From Desulforamulus profundi (GTDB lineage Bacteria > Bacillota_B > Desulfotomaculia > Desulfotomaculales > Desulfotomaculaceae): a stretch of 18,331 nt of DNA. Of this stretch, positions 8,223 to 15,618 are shown in pieces (position 1 is the first letter of the stretch; the number at the start of each line of letters is the position of its first letter). The translations under genes and the position numbers were made by a program. The notes beneath the pieces were generated by a model. The model did not search any database, was not told where the DNA came from, and saw only the letters and a list, made by a program, of their open reading frames with translations. Location: contig NZ_AWQQ01000007.1 of NCBI RefSeq assembly GCF_002607855.1, forward strand, positions 67,537-85,867. The letters are read 5' to 3'.

Positions 8223-8251
8223 GGTCAAAACACAGGCACAGACGGTCAAAA
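8223..8251 (-). promoter_or_regulatory. Candidate LytTR-regulator binding site: two direct repeats 21 bp apart
   Basis: TTTTGACC occurs twice on the minus strand (8251-8244 and 8230-8223), with starts exactly 21 bp apart, which is two helical turns. LytTR-domain regulators usually bind paired direct repeats with this spacing just upstream of the -35 region. The repeats lie 80-108 bp before the transporter start, with AT-rich TATAAA-like sequence downstream for a -10 box. The adjacent LytTR regulator is the natural candidate to bind here. Confidence 0.6.
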
Positions 8252-8279
8252 TGCAAGCATAAAATGCATGCGTCAGACG

Positions 8280-8996
8280 TCATATTCCCAGTAGCCGTTT
8301 AATCTCTTTCATGCCGTTACGGCTTACCGGGACCCGGGAGGATTCATTATCTTTCATCACCAGTTGGTAGCCTTGAAAGGCCGGTTCAATTTTTTCAATT
8401 TTGTTAACATTGACCAAAAAGCCGTGGTGGGGTCGAAAGAACGCCCCCTTTGCCAGCCGCTGTTCCAGGCCCTGTAACGTGTAACTGACAGTATAGGAAT
8501 TGTCTTCGGTTTTAATAAGTACCTCTCTGCCTTGGCGGCCGGCGTAGACAATTTCTTCCGGGTCCAGCAGCTTTATCAAGTCGTCATGACTGACGGCAAT
8601 TTTGTTCTGTAGAATGTGCTGATTGGTTTTTCTTTGGTTCACCAGACGCCGCAGTTTCTCTATAGTCTCTGCCACTCGCTCTTGGGAAAAGGGTTTTAAC
8701 AGGTAGTCCACCGCGTTAACCTCAAAGGCTTCCACTGCATGCTGGTCATAAGCCGTGGCAAAGACCACCAGAGGAGGGTCCGTTAGACGGGATAGTTGCC
8801 TGGCCACTTCCATGCCGTCCCTGCCTGGCATGGATATATCTAAAAACACAGCGTCCGGACGCTCTTTCCGCAATGCCTGCAGGGCGGATTGGGCATCGTC
8901 AGCCTCTGCCACCACTTCCAGGTCGGAATGTTGTTTTAACAGGTACATGAGCTCATCCCGGGCCGGAACTTCATCGTCCACCACCACTACCCGCAA
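8280..8996 (-). CDS. LytTR-family response regulator (BtsR/LytR-like)
   Basis: A 238-residue two-component regulator. The receiver domain covers about residues 1-120, with the acidic pair D7 and D8, phospho-acceptor D53 (VFLDISMPG), T81 and K101 (YLLKPF). The LytTR DNA-binding domain covers about 135-236 and includes FFRPHHGFLVNVNKIEKI and VPVSRNGMKEIKRLL. The start is TTG at 8996, just after the TGA of the kinase (9002-9000), with AGAGGTG six to seven bases upstream, so translation of the pair is coupled. It should be phosphorylated by the kinase and act on the promoter of the next gene downstream, the CstA/BtsT-type transporter. Confidence 0.92.
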   Translation of the reverse strand: MRVVVVDDEVPARDELMYLLKQHSDLEVVAEADDAQSALQALRKERPDAVFLDISMPGRDGMEVARQLSRLTDPPLVVFATAYDQHAVEAFEVNAVDYLLKPFSQERVAETIEKLRRLVNQRKTNQHILQNKIAVSHDDLIKLLDPEEIVYAGRQGREVLIKTEDNSYTVSYTLQGLEQRLAKGAFFRPHHGFLVNVNKIEKIEPAFQGYQLVMKDNESSRVPVSRNGMKEIKRLLGI

Positions 8997-8999
8997 GCA

Positions 9000-10766
9000 T
9001 CACACCTCTTTCTTTGCAGTTAAAGGTATCTTGAACTGAACGGTTGTCCCTTTATTGGGGGTACTTTCAATGGAAAGACCGTATTCAGGACCGAATACCC
9101 CTTTTAACCTGCTATGAACATTCATCAAGCCAATTCCCTCGCTGCCCTGTAATTTTTCCTCATCTAATAAATTCTTCAGTTTTTCTGGCTGGATTCCCGC
9201 GCCGTTGTCTTTGACAGTTATCACCAGGTCACCGTCATGCTCGATAGCCCCGATACAAACCGCAGATTCCTCTGTGATTTTGACAAACCCGTGCTGGATA
9301 GCGTTTTCTACCAGGGGCTGCAGGGTTAAGGGCGGCAGGGCAATCCCGTAGAACCTTGCGGGTACGTCAACGGTCACGTTTAACCGGTTGGAAAACCGTG
9401 CCTGCACCACTGCCAGGTAAGCCTGTACATGTTTTAATTCTGTTTCCAGGCTGGTCCACTTATTTAAGGAACTTTTTAAATTTTGCCTGATGTAATTGCC
9501 CAACTGGACCAGCACTCCTCTGGCGTCATCCGGGCTTGTTCGTATTAAGGAGACCACCGTATTTAAAGCATTAAACAAAAAGTGCGGGTTAATCTGGGCC
9601 TGCAGGGCCTTAATCTCGGCATCCTGCAGCAGCCGGGCCTGTCTTTCCGCTTCCCCCAATTCCAGCTGTGTAGAAAAAAGCTGGGCCAGACCCCGGGCCA
9701 ATTCCACCATTATTCTATCCGGTTTGCGGCGCTTAACAAAATATAATTTGAGGGTGCCGATAACCTTTTTTCCACTGTGCAGCGGTACGACAATGGCCGA
9801 CTGCAGAGGACACTCCCGGTTCTTACAAAGAATTTCCGAAGGGCTGGTAGCAACTTTCAATTCACCCCGTTCCAGGACCTGCCTGGTAACTTCCGTTAAA
9901 ATGGGGGCTCCCGGCAAATGGTGGTCCGCCCCTGCCCCTACATGGGCTAAAATGAACCGGTGGTCCGTAATGGCAACCGCCCCTGCCCCTGATTTCTCAT
10001 AGATAATGCGGGCAGTGGCCAGGGCGGAGTCAAAGTTTAATCCGGTTCTTAAATGGGATAGCGTTTTATCGGCAATGGCCAGCGCCTTTTGGGCCTGGAC
10101 GGCGCCAACGGTTCGTTCATGCTCCACCACTGTACGGACAATGGCGATAAACAGGGCAATGCCTAAACTGTTGGCCACGATCATCGGAACGGCGATAATT
10201 TTTACCAGAGCCAGGGCCTTATGAAAGGGTTCGGCCACCATTAAAATAATGGCCATTTGGCCGATTTCTCCGGCAATCCCGGTCGCCAGGGCCACTCCCG
10301 GGGAAATTACGGCCTGCTGCCGTAATTTCCAGTAAACCACTCCCGCCAGCAGCCCTTCATAAACGGTGGAAATGCCGCAGGCCACATCGGTAAAGCCGCC
10401 CAGGGACATTCTGTGGATACCCGCCAGCAGCCCGGCTCCCAGCCCGGTCAGAGGACCGCCTAAAAGACCTGCCACCATGACCCCGATGGCCCGGGAGTTG
10501 GCGATGGCATCCTCATAGGAAAGTGAACCGGGAAATTGATGCTGTACCTGACCCGGACTCACGGTAATGCCGGTGTAGGTGCCAATAATGCCAAAAAGGC
10601 CAAAGATCAAGGCCAAAAGAAACTTATTCTTTAGTACGGGCTTGTTTTCCAGTAAAGCGCGAAAACGAGACCAGCGGGTAAATAAAAAAGCAATGGCAAC
10701 AATAAAACCCATGCGTTCGACCATGAATATTAATAATAACCAGGACAATTTATTATCCCCTTTCAC
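9000..10766 (-). CDS. LytS/BtsS-type sensor histidine kinase (5TM-GAF-HisK)
   Basis: A membrane-bound kinase of up to 588 residues. Residues about 10-215 hold the 5TMR-LYT membrane sensor region (MVERMGFIVAIAFLF, LLGGPLTGLGAGLLAG). A GAF domain follows at about 235-365 and includes CKNRECPLQSAIVVPL. The phospho-acceptor is H395 in QINPHFLFNALN, and the ATPase domain has the N-box LVENAIQHG (N488), VKDNGAGI and GSEGIGLMNV. In E. coli the homologous BtsS senses extracellular pyruvate; whether this one does is inferred from the CstA-type transporter next to its regulator. The longest frame starts at GTG 10766 without a good ribosome binding site. TTG at 10748, with AAAGGGG upstream, fits the family's N-terminus better. 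Confidence 0.9.
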   Translation of the reverse strand: MKGDNKLSWLLLIFMVERMGFIVAIAFLFTRWSRFRALLENKPVLKNKFLLALIFGLFGIIGTYTGITVSPGQVQHQFPGSLSYEDAIANSRAIGVMVAGLLGGPLTGLGAGLLAGIHRMSLGGFTDVACGISTVYEGLLAGVVYWKLRQQAVISPGVALATGIAGEIGQMAIILMVAEPFHKALALVKIIAVPMIVANSLGIALFIAIVRTVVEHERTVGAVQAQKALAIADKTLSHLRTGLNFDSALATARIIYEKSGAGAVAITDHRFILAHVGAGADHHLPGAPILTEVTRQVLERGELKVATSPSEILCKNRECPLQSAIVVPLHSGKKVIGTLKLYFVKRRKPDRIMVELARGLAQLFSTQLELGEAERQARLLQDAEIKALQAQINPHFLFNALNTVVSLIRTSPDDARGVLVQLGNYIRQNLKSSLNKWTSLETELKHVQAYLAVVQARFSNRLNVTVDVPARFYGIALPPLTLQPLVENAIQHGFVKITEESAVCIGAIEHDGDLVITVKDNGAGIQPEKLKNLLDEEKLQGSEGIGLMNVHSRLKGVFGPEYGLSIESTPNKGTTVQFKIPLTAKKEV

Positions 10767-10860
10767 AATAGGGTCTCTAAAAAACGTGAACTTATGAGGT
10801 CCTCTAACCGGATAAGCCTGTTTATTTTAACTGCTCTTTTGGAGTAACAAAACCGAAAAG

Positions 10861-11217
10861 GATGATGTTTATGACACAATTGATATCCAGGTCTGTAATT
10901 TGCAAACCAGCCGCTTTAATCACGAAGCCGCTTGGTTAAACGGTGTACAGATCCTTACCCTCAGCGTGGACCTCCCCTTTGCCCTGGGACGCTACTGTGC
11001 CGCCCAGAGAATCGACAAGGTGAAAACCCTGTCCGACCATAAGGACCTTTCCTTTGGCCTGGCCTACGTCTTTGTCATTAAGGAACTGCGTCTCCTGAGC
11101 CGGGGCATTGTGGTGCTGGATCAAAACAATACCGTTCAGTACGTGGAGTACGTAAAGGAGATTACCAAAGAAGCGGATTACGACAGCGCCCTGGCAGCGG
11201 TGAAGAAATTGGTCTAA
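10861..11217 (+). pseudogene. tpx: Thiol peroxidase (Tpx), 5'-truncated
   Basis: The product would be the atypical 2-Cys peroxiredoxin Tpx, which reduces hydroperoxides. Homology begins near 10867 with VYDTIDIQVCNLQTSRFNHE, corresponding to the VPSLDTPVCDLQTRRFNEE region of family members, and runs to the normal C-terminus. The resolving cysteine is kept in GRYCAAQ, as are TLSDHKDLSFGLAY and IKELRLLSRG. About the first 50 residues and the start codon are missing; a TAA stands upstream in frame at 10828. The motif around the peroxidatic cysteine is also altered: the conserved Thr and Pro are Ile and Gln, and Asp is Asn. TTG at 10900 could start translation but only after the peroxidatic cysteine, so no active enzyme is expected. 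Confidence 0.85.
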
Positions 11218-11260
11218 AGGGCCGACAGGCTTTCCATTGTGGTTAAATGATGATGGATAT

Positions 11261-11300
11261 ATAAATACGGGCACAAAGGTGCCCGTATTTATATTATTAC
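11261..11300. terminator. Strong intrinsic terminator
   Basis: A perfect 14-bp stem, ATAAATACGGGCAC (11261-11274) with its complement at 11279-11292, closes on an AAAG tetraloop. TATTATT-type AT-rich sequence follows on the plus side and AT-rich sequence also lies on the other side, so it may work both ways: for the peroxidase remnant on the plus strand and the gene at 11428-12081 on the minus strand. The rest of the gap to 11428 shows nothing else. Confidence 0.85.
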
Positions 11301-11427
11301 AATTTTTGTTTTTAATAAATGGCTTCAGTAACTAGCATTTCCTCAAGGGTGAAGATCACCGCTGTCGTTGGAAAGAATACTGCGAAGTCTATCCTTTCAC
11401 GGAAGCAGTTATTTGCTTACCACGGCT

Positions 11428-12081
11428 TTAGCCTTCCGATAAATCGTCCAGCCCCCGGCGCAGTTTTCTGAGGTAGTGTCTGCCTTCCCGGGTTATTCGG
11501 TAATAGGTGTGGTTCATGTGCTTGGTCCAGTCCTTTTGCCGGTGGTAGCCCTCCAGCATGTTGCCGGGAACCTTTTCCAGCAGGCCTTTTTCCAATAGGG
11601 CCTCCAAACGCCGGCGGGACTCCTCCACATCAAGGCCGATATTGATCCCCAGCCGCCAGGCATATTCCGGCCCGGCGTAATCGATAAACTTGAGGATAGC
11701 CAGATCTGTCTCGTCTTCTATCTCCTCGGACAGCAACCCCATGTCCATGAGTGTCCGGTAAACCTGCCCGGCTTTATCCCTGCAAAGGTCTGTGTATTCC
11801 TTGTGAAGCGGCGCCAGCTCATGTTCTTCGTCAAGCTCCTCCCCGCCGATCATCCCTGCCAACTCATCAAGATCTTTTACAAGGCTTTTTAATTCATCAA
11901 AAAGCAGGCATTTTTGGTTTAAATCATGCAGTTTTCTAGCTAACTCGGGTATCCTTTGGGGATCGGTGCTGACCTCCGGCTCAGCCAGCAGCTGTTGCAC
12001 CTCATCCCTCTCTTCAACGATTTTGTCGATTTTGCGCCAGATTTCTTCATCACTGAGGTATTTCGCATAGAAAACAGGCAT
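11428..12081 (-). CDS. PCRF-like coiled-coil domain joined to a DUF2250-like winged helix
   Basis: A 217-residue soluble protein. Residues about 14-95 resemble the N-terminal PCRF region of peptide chain release factors RF1/RF2 (RDEVQQLLAEPEVSTDPQRI, then PELARKLHDLNQ). No GGQ catalytic domain is present. Residues about 115-210 form a winged-helix region similar to DUF2250 proteins (DLAILKFIDYAGPEYAWRLG, RRRLEALLEKGLLEKV, YYRITREGRHYLRKL). This looks like a DNA- or RNA-binding regulator with a helical N-terminal arm, but I know no established function. The start is ATG at 12081 with GGGGTG five bases upstream. The first 15 codons recur as a remnant at 2862-2904. Both domain assignments are by eye. 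Confidence 0.7.
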   Translation of the reverse strand: MPVFYAKYLSDEEIWRKIDKIVEERDEVQQLLAEPEVSTDPQRIPELARKLHDLNQKCLLFDELKSLVKDLDELAGMIGGEELDEEHELAPLHKEYTDLCRDKAGQVYRTLMDMGLLSEEIEDETDLAILKFIDYAGPEYAWRLGINIGLDVEESRRRLEALLEKGLLEKVPGNMLEGYHRQKDWTKHMNHTYYRITREGRHYLRKLRRGLDDLSEG

Positions 12082-12130
12082 AAGTTCACCCCGTATACCC
12101 GTATAATAGAGGTACTTACTTTTACTGCAA

Positions 12131-12160
12131 GCGGCACCCCCTATCCGGGTGCCGCAGCCT
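12131..12160 (+). terminator. Terminator-like hairpin between ytrI and the PCRF-like gene
   Basis: GCGGCACCC (12131-12139) pairs with GGGTGCCGC (12147-12155) around a 7-base loop. The T-run (TTTTT) lies on the plus side although both neighbours are on the minus strand. It may still end ytrI transcription through its strong stem, but its orientation is not the expected one. Confidence 0.5.
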
Positions 12161-12162
12161 TT

Positions 12163-12650
12163 TTATTGCCTTGCTTCCCCTTTTACCAGGGTCGCTTTCA
12201 AATATACGGTGAGCTTTTCGTTGATGATCACCAGGTGAGTTCTCAGACGGTATTTATTGCCGTTGGCCTCGATCTCCCGGTTGTCCACGATACTGGGAAT
12301 CCAAAGGGTATCCAGGCCGGCCACATCCTGTCCCAACAGGGGGCTCAGCCAGTTCTTTACCTTCTCGGCGGCCTCCAGTTTAACTCTTAACTCGTCATAT
12401 TCCGTCAAGCCTTCCCGGGAAGTCAGGATCAAGTAGGTCTCAATGGCAGTGATGGTTTGCTTCTTTTTCTTTTTGGAGCTTTCCTTCAGCTTCTCTAATT
12501 CGTTTTGGGCATCCTCCAATTGGTCCTGGAGGGTTATGTTAACCAATGTCAGATGATCCACCTGCTGCCCGATTAATGCATTGGTTCCGGCAGCCCCCAA
12601 TATAATCCCCAGCAGCAGGAAGGCAATGCCCCTGAAAAGGCCGGCTTCAT
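12163..12650 (-). CDS. ytrI: YtrI-like sporulation protein, frameshift near its start
   Basis: YtrI is a small membrane-anchored protein needed for efficient sporulation in Bacillus and encoded next to ytrH. Here ATG at 12650 overlaps the ytrH stop (ATGA). The first codons read MKPAF, then the frame is lost because one T appears to be missing from the run at 12635-12638. Restoring it gives MKPAFFRGIAFLLLGIILG, a typical N-terminal membrane anchor, followed by a coiled-coil segment (LQDQLEDAQNELEKLKE) and a globular C-terminal part of about 95 residues. The repaired length is 162 residues. Identification rests mainly on position beside ytrH and on this architecture. The frameshift may be a sequencing error. 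Confidence 0.7.
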
Positions 12651-12976
12651 TCGGAACTCCCCCCGCACAGGGCCAGGATCAAATAATACCCGGCCTGGGT
12701 TCCTGCCAGAGCGCTGACGATATAAAAGATTTGCTTGGCTACTGCCCGAATTTCCCCGTTAAACAGGCCGCTCTCAAAGACCTCAAAGGTGGAAAAGGTC
12801 CCCCCGATGGCGGCGGCAATGGCCCAAATCTTCATATCCCGGGCCAGCTTCAGCATCACTCCCAGGGAAGGTTCTTTGACCAGCACCGCTGCCAGGGAAC
12901 CGATCAGCACCGACCCGATCATAATGCCCAGGGCCGTAAAGAAGATCAGGATTACTTTATGTTCAAAGGTCTCCAT
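12647..12976 (-). CDS. ytrH: YtrH-family sporulation protein
   Basis: A 109-residue membrane protein. In Bacillus, YtrH acts in sporulation under SigE control in the mother cell. Diagnostic parts are the first membrane segment (VILIFFTALGIMIGSVLIGS), LARDMKIWAIAAAIGGTF, the GLFNGEIRAVAKQ loop and a last segment (FYIVSALAGTQAGYYLILAL). I chose ATG at 12976, preceded by GGGGTG, rather than the longer frame to 13096, whose extra 40 residues lack homology. It is the first gene of a two-gene unit with ytrI, whose start overlaps its stop. An extended -10 element lies about 55 bp upstream. Confidence 0.88.
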   Translation of the reverse strand: METFEHKVILIFFTALGIMIGSVLIGSLAAVLVKEPSLGVMLKLARDMKIWAIAAAIGGTFSTFEVFESGLFNGEIRAVAKQIFYIVSALAGTQAGYYLILALCGGSSE

Positions 12977-13030
12977 TATGTCACCCCTTAACAGGACAAT
13001 CTCTCTAATCCTTATTGATCGGGGCGGCAA

Positions 13031-13039
13031 ATTATACCA
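13031..13039 (-). promoter_or_regulatory. Candidate extended -10 promoter upstream of ytrH
   Basis: The minus strand reads TTGGTATAAT, which contains TGnTATAAT, an extended -10 SigA element, 55-60 bp before the ytrH start. No convincing -35 box stands at 17 bp, and I could not find a clear SigE pair. The stretch from here to 13235, about 200 bp, holds no gene I can support. Confidence 0.35.
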
Positions 13040-13235
13040 ACCTACACAAAACAAAAGGGTAAGTAAGCCTTCTGGCGTTAGATTGTCCACAAACATGGGG
13101 AGGGAGTTCCGTTATCCCCGCTCATTCCAATGCTCCACACCGACAGCACTACGACTCGCTCCGGGTGAAATTGGGTCGCCTCAATCAGTACTCAAAAGTG
13201 CAGTTAAATCTACCCCCTCTTAGGTTATGTCTTTC

Positions 13236-13490
13236 TTAACGCCGAAATGTCTCACTGTACAGGGTAAACTGATCAATGATCTCCCGCACCGGCTCATAGC
13301 CGATGCCCGGCTGGGACGGCACCTGAATCAGGCCGTTTTCCACCGTCACTTCCGGTTGGATGATGTCCTGCTCCCAGTACCGACTGGAGGCGGCGGTGTC
13401 TCCGGGCAGGGTGGTGACGGCTACATTATGGGCCCGGCCTACGCCGTCTTCCAGCATGCCGCCGCACCAGACGGGGATGCCTTTGTCCCG
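13236..13490 (-). pseudogene. menC: C-terminal fragment of o-succinylbenzoate synthase (MenC)
   Basis: MenC makes o-succinylbenzoate in menaquinone synthesis. The minus strand reads IPVWCGGMLEDGVGRAHNVA, then SRYWEQDIIQPEVTVENGLI and PSQPGIGYEP before a stop at 13236. These match the conserved C-terminal end of the enolase-superfamily MenC barrel. The N-terminal three quarters, with the catalytic lysines and metal ligands, are absent. Relative to typical MenC sequences a few residues also seem to be missing between TTLP and GDTAAS. The upstream edge merges with the tail of the second VanZ copy. It is a non-functional remnant. Confidence 0.8.
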
Positions 13491-13946
13491 CCTTTTTCTC
13501 CTGTTGTTCCCCTGCCGGCGCAAATGTACGGGTAATCCAGAACAGGAAACAGGCTATCTTTGAATTGTTTTGTCGGTAATAGGTCTGTTTGATTGCAGCC
13601 CATACCAGGCAATGCCTGTCATATCTTTGATTAAATCCGTTACCGAGGCGGACCTGAAGGGGATAAAGGACTGGTGGAACTCGTCCAAAAAGGCATAGAC
13701 CACCGATAGTGTCACCGCCAGCTTGTTTCCGGCGGGTCAATTCACCCCGCGTCAGCAGGGCCAGGACCAGCAGCCCGTACAGGATGGCAAATTCCACCAG
13801 ATGCAGCTTTCCTTGATCAAAGAATCATAAAAGCCGAGGTCTATGACGGAATGCCTGGGCTGGCTTGATAAAAACCAGATGAAAGCCATATAGGCCAGGG
13901 GCAAAAATCGAATACCGCAGCAGATCACCGCTCGCCAGAAAGACAT
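13426..13946 (-). pseudogene. Second VanZ-like gene, broken by one-base losses
   Basis: A paralogue of the gene at 3134-3595. The start ATG at 13946 gives FLPLAYMAFIWFLSSQP and VIDLGFYDSLIKES. The frame breaks at 13806 (one base short), again at 13724-13730 (two bases short) and at 13608 (one base short). With these restored it reads HLVEFAILYGLLVLALL, VVYAFLDEFHQSFIPFRSAS and GIALVWAAIKQTYYRQ without further damage. Each loss shortens a short homopolymer relative to the intact paralogue. The C-terminus runs past the family's usual end into the menC remnant in another frame. It is either a recent pseudogene or an intact gene with sequencing errors. Confidence 0.75.
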
Positions 13947-14062
13947 GGGTAAACTCCTTCACCTTTTGATAAATTTTTATTTCCACAAATGATTAAATAG
14001 TCCTTTAACGAAATAGATCGTCTTTTTACAGGGGTTTCCTTAAGGGCATACTTAAACCATAT

Positions 14063-14091
14063 TTGTTTTATTAAGCTTTATATCTTATTGT
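14063..14091 (+). promoter_or_regulatory. Possible promoter of the DUF2325 gene
   Basis: TTGTTT (14063-14068) and TATTGT (14086-14091) are separated by 17 bp in a very AT-rich stretch about 80 bp before the start codon. Both boxes deviate from consensus, so this is only a candidate. Confidence 0.35.
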
Positions 14092-14172
14092 TTGCTAAAA
14101 ATACAAACAACTGTTTACTTTATTACACCGTTTTTTTATACTCTAAGCAAAATCTACAGGGGGTTGCCGCCT

Positions 14173-15167
14173 ATGCCTTCCATTGAACCAGTAAACCAAG
14201 TGATGGAGTTAATTAAACAAACCCGGGAAAAATTTCACGGTCAGCTTAGTCCGGAAGAATTAGTAAGCCTATCCACCCTGGAGAAATCCCTGGAGCAGTG
14301 CCGACCGCTGTTTGAACGACCCCTGCCGGAGACTGTCCTGATCCCGGACGATGAAGAAGAACCGGAAGGTCGGGTTACCGGTCCCTTTAGTCGTTTGGCC
14401 AAGGGCGGCGTCATTTACGGCGAAGACGCTGAGGTATTTATGCCGGAGATTTGGGTGCGCAAACTGGGGGTGGAGCAGGGCGACTGGCTGGCCGCCGACC
14501 CCCTGGGAACTCTTCATGACAGTATGCTGTACGAGTTTACCGTGCTGGAACGGCACAATCAAAAAGATAAGTGCAAGCGGGTGGCCATTATCGCCCCCCT
14601 CCTTTATCATGCCGGCGAGTGGATGGTCTTCAGTGAAGAAGAGCAAACGACCCTGACCTTAAATCCCCGGGAAGTCCGCTCGTTGGGCCTGCAGGAAGGG
14701 GATCTGATTGAGGTCGCTTATCTGGAGGGAGATATCGCCAGGGCCAGAATCGCCTGGAAGTTTGAGGAACAAACCCTGGAGGAACGGGCGGAAGCCAAAA
14801 CAAGACAAGCCGAGAAGCCTCGTCCTACTGTGGATGTGGCGGACCCCCTGTTATCAGGCCGCAGGGTTTTGGTGGTAGGCGCAGATTTATACAAGGAATC
14901 TTTCCGGCGTATGTTTGAACGACGCGGGGCATGTCTTATCTGGGAGTCAGGATTCCAGGGCGGCCTGGGCAAAAACATTGAGTCCAAGGTAAGAGGCACA
15001 GACATCGTGGTGATCGTTACCGAGATGATGTCGCACCGCTTGCCGGATGTGGAGGCCATGTGCCGGCGCCATAAAAAGCCTTATGTATATGCCCCTTCCA
15101 AGGTTCCACCGGGGCCATTCGGGAGGTACAGAAAAAACTTTGTTCCTTACCGCCCCAAAAACGTTAA
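14173..15167 (+). CDS. DUF2325-domain protein, frameshift near the C-terminus
   Basis: A soluble protein of about 331 residues after repair. The N-terminal part has a helical segment (about 5-45), then a long region, probably beta-rich, ending at WKFEEQTLEERAEAKT. The C-terminal DUF2325 domain starts at about residue 235 (RRVLVVGADLYKESFRRMFE) and includes KVRGTDIVVIVTEMMSH. The family's role is not established. I chose ATG at 14173, with AGGGGG nine bases upstream, over the longer frame to 14092. Near 15102 one G appears missing: restoring it gives APSKGSTGAIREVQKKL and a stop at 15165-15167, right before a terminator. As written the frame runs on to 15210 through that terminator, which supports the repair. 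Confidence 0.8.
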
Positions 15168-15171
15168 ACAC

Positions 15172-15212
15172 AAAAGGAGCAGTCAATCATGCTGCTCCTT
15201 TTCCCTTTAATT
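15172..15212 (+). terminator. Intrinsic terminator of the DUF2325 gene
   Basis: AAAAGGAGCAG (15172-15182) and its exact complement CTGCTCCTTTT (15192-15202) flank a 9-base loop, with TTCCCTTTAATTT following. It starts five bases after the repaired stop of the DUF2325 gene and is symmetrical enough to act in both directions. Confidence 0.8.
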
Positions 15213-15384
15213 TATAGATACTCCTATTAATATTTTTCAGGGATACGTCAATGCCCAGGACACCCGCAAATTGTCCCTGATCGTCATTGACCGGCATAGC
15301 AATGGAAATCACCGGCTTTTTGGTAACCACGTCCATTTGAGTAAGGATACCTTCCGGGTAATACTTGTGCCAAAGTGTTCTTTA
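15187..15384 (-). pseudogene. Fragment of a Cache sensor domain
   Basis: The minus strand reads MDVVTKKPVISIAMPVNDDQ followed by GQFAGVLGIDVSLKNI. This is the membrane-distal half of a dCache ligand-binding domain as found in chemoreceptors and sensor kinases. A TAA directly upstream (15385-15387) and a stop at 15187, inside the terminator hairpin, leave only about 65 residues. There is no membrane segment or signalling domain. It is a leftover piece between the DUF2325 gene and the broken Rrf2 copy. Confidence 0.75.
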
Positions 15385-15392
15385 CTCATTCA

Positions 15393-15571
15393 TTATTTAA
15401 GGATTCCACAATACCCGCCGCAGTCAGCAGCCGGAGAATTTTTAGCAGAAACCGGATGGGGATTTTCTCCTGTTCCGCAATCAGCTTTGCTTAGGCCAAT
15501 TGTCCCTTGGGAAGCTGGGATAAAAATAAGACCGCTCGGAAGGCGTAATCTGTGGCTTGATTTAGCTTCAT
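15393..15571 (-). pseudogene. Truncated Rrf2-family regulator (paralogue of 3677-4090)
   Basis: ATG at 15571 starts MKLNQATDYAFRAVLFLSQL, almost the same as the intact regulator. Codon 27 is TAA (15491-15493) where the intact gene has GAG. Homology stops at residue 57 (AAGIVES), after which the sequence becomes the Cache fragment. The wing and the cysteine cluster are absent. These are substitutions and truncation, not homopolymer loss, so this gene is truly dead. Its operator pair and -10 box upstream are preserved. Confidence 0.9.
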
Positions 15572-15595
15572 TGGACAACCTCTTTCCAGTATGTA

Positions 15596-15618
15596 AAGTA
15601 TACTTACCAAGTATACTT
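15596..15618 (-). promoter_or_regulatory. Second copy of the Rrf2 operator pair
   Basis: Two perfect AAGTATACTT palindromes, at 15596-15605 and 15609-15618, have starts 13 bp apart, as at 4117-4139. The -10 TATAGT lies next to them on the upstream side. The -35 region has been replaced by a glycyl-radical enzyme fragment. Confidence 0.6.

Noticed and set aside
12581..13223. Plus-strand frames opposite ytrI and ytrH
   Set aside because: They are shadows of conserved minus-strand genes.
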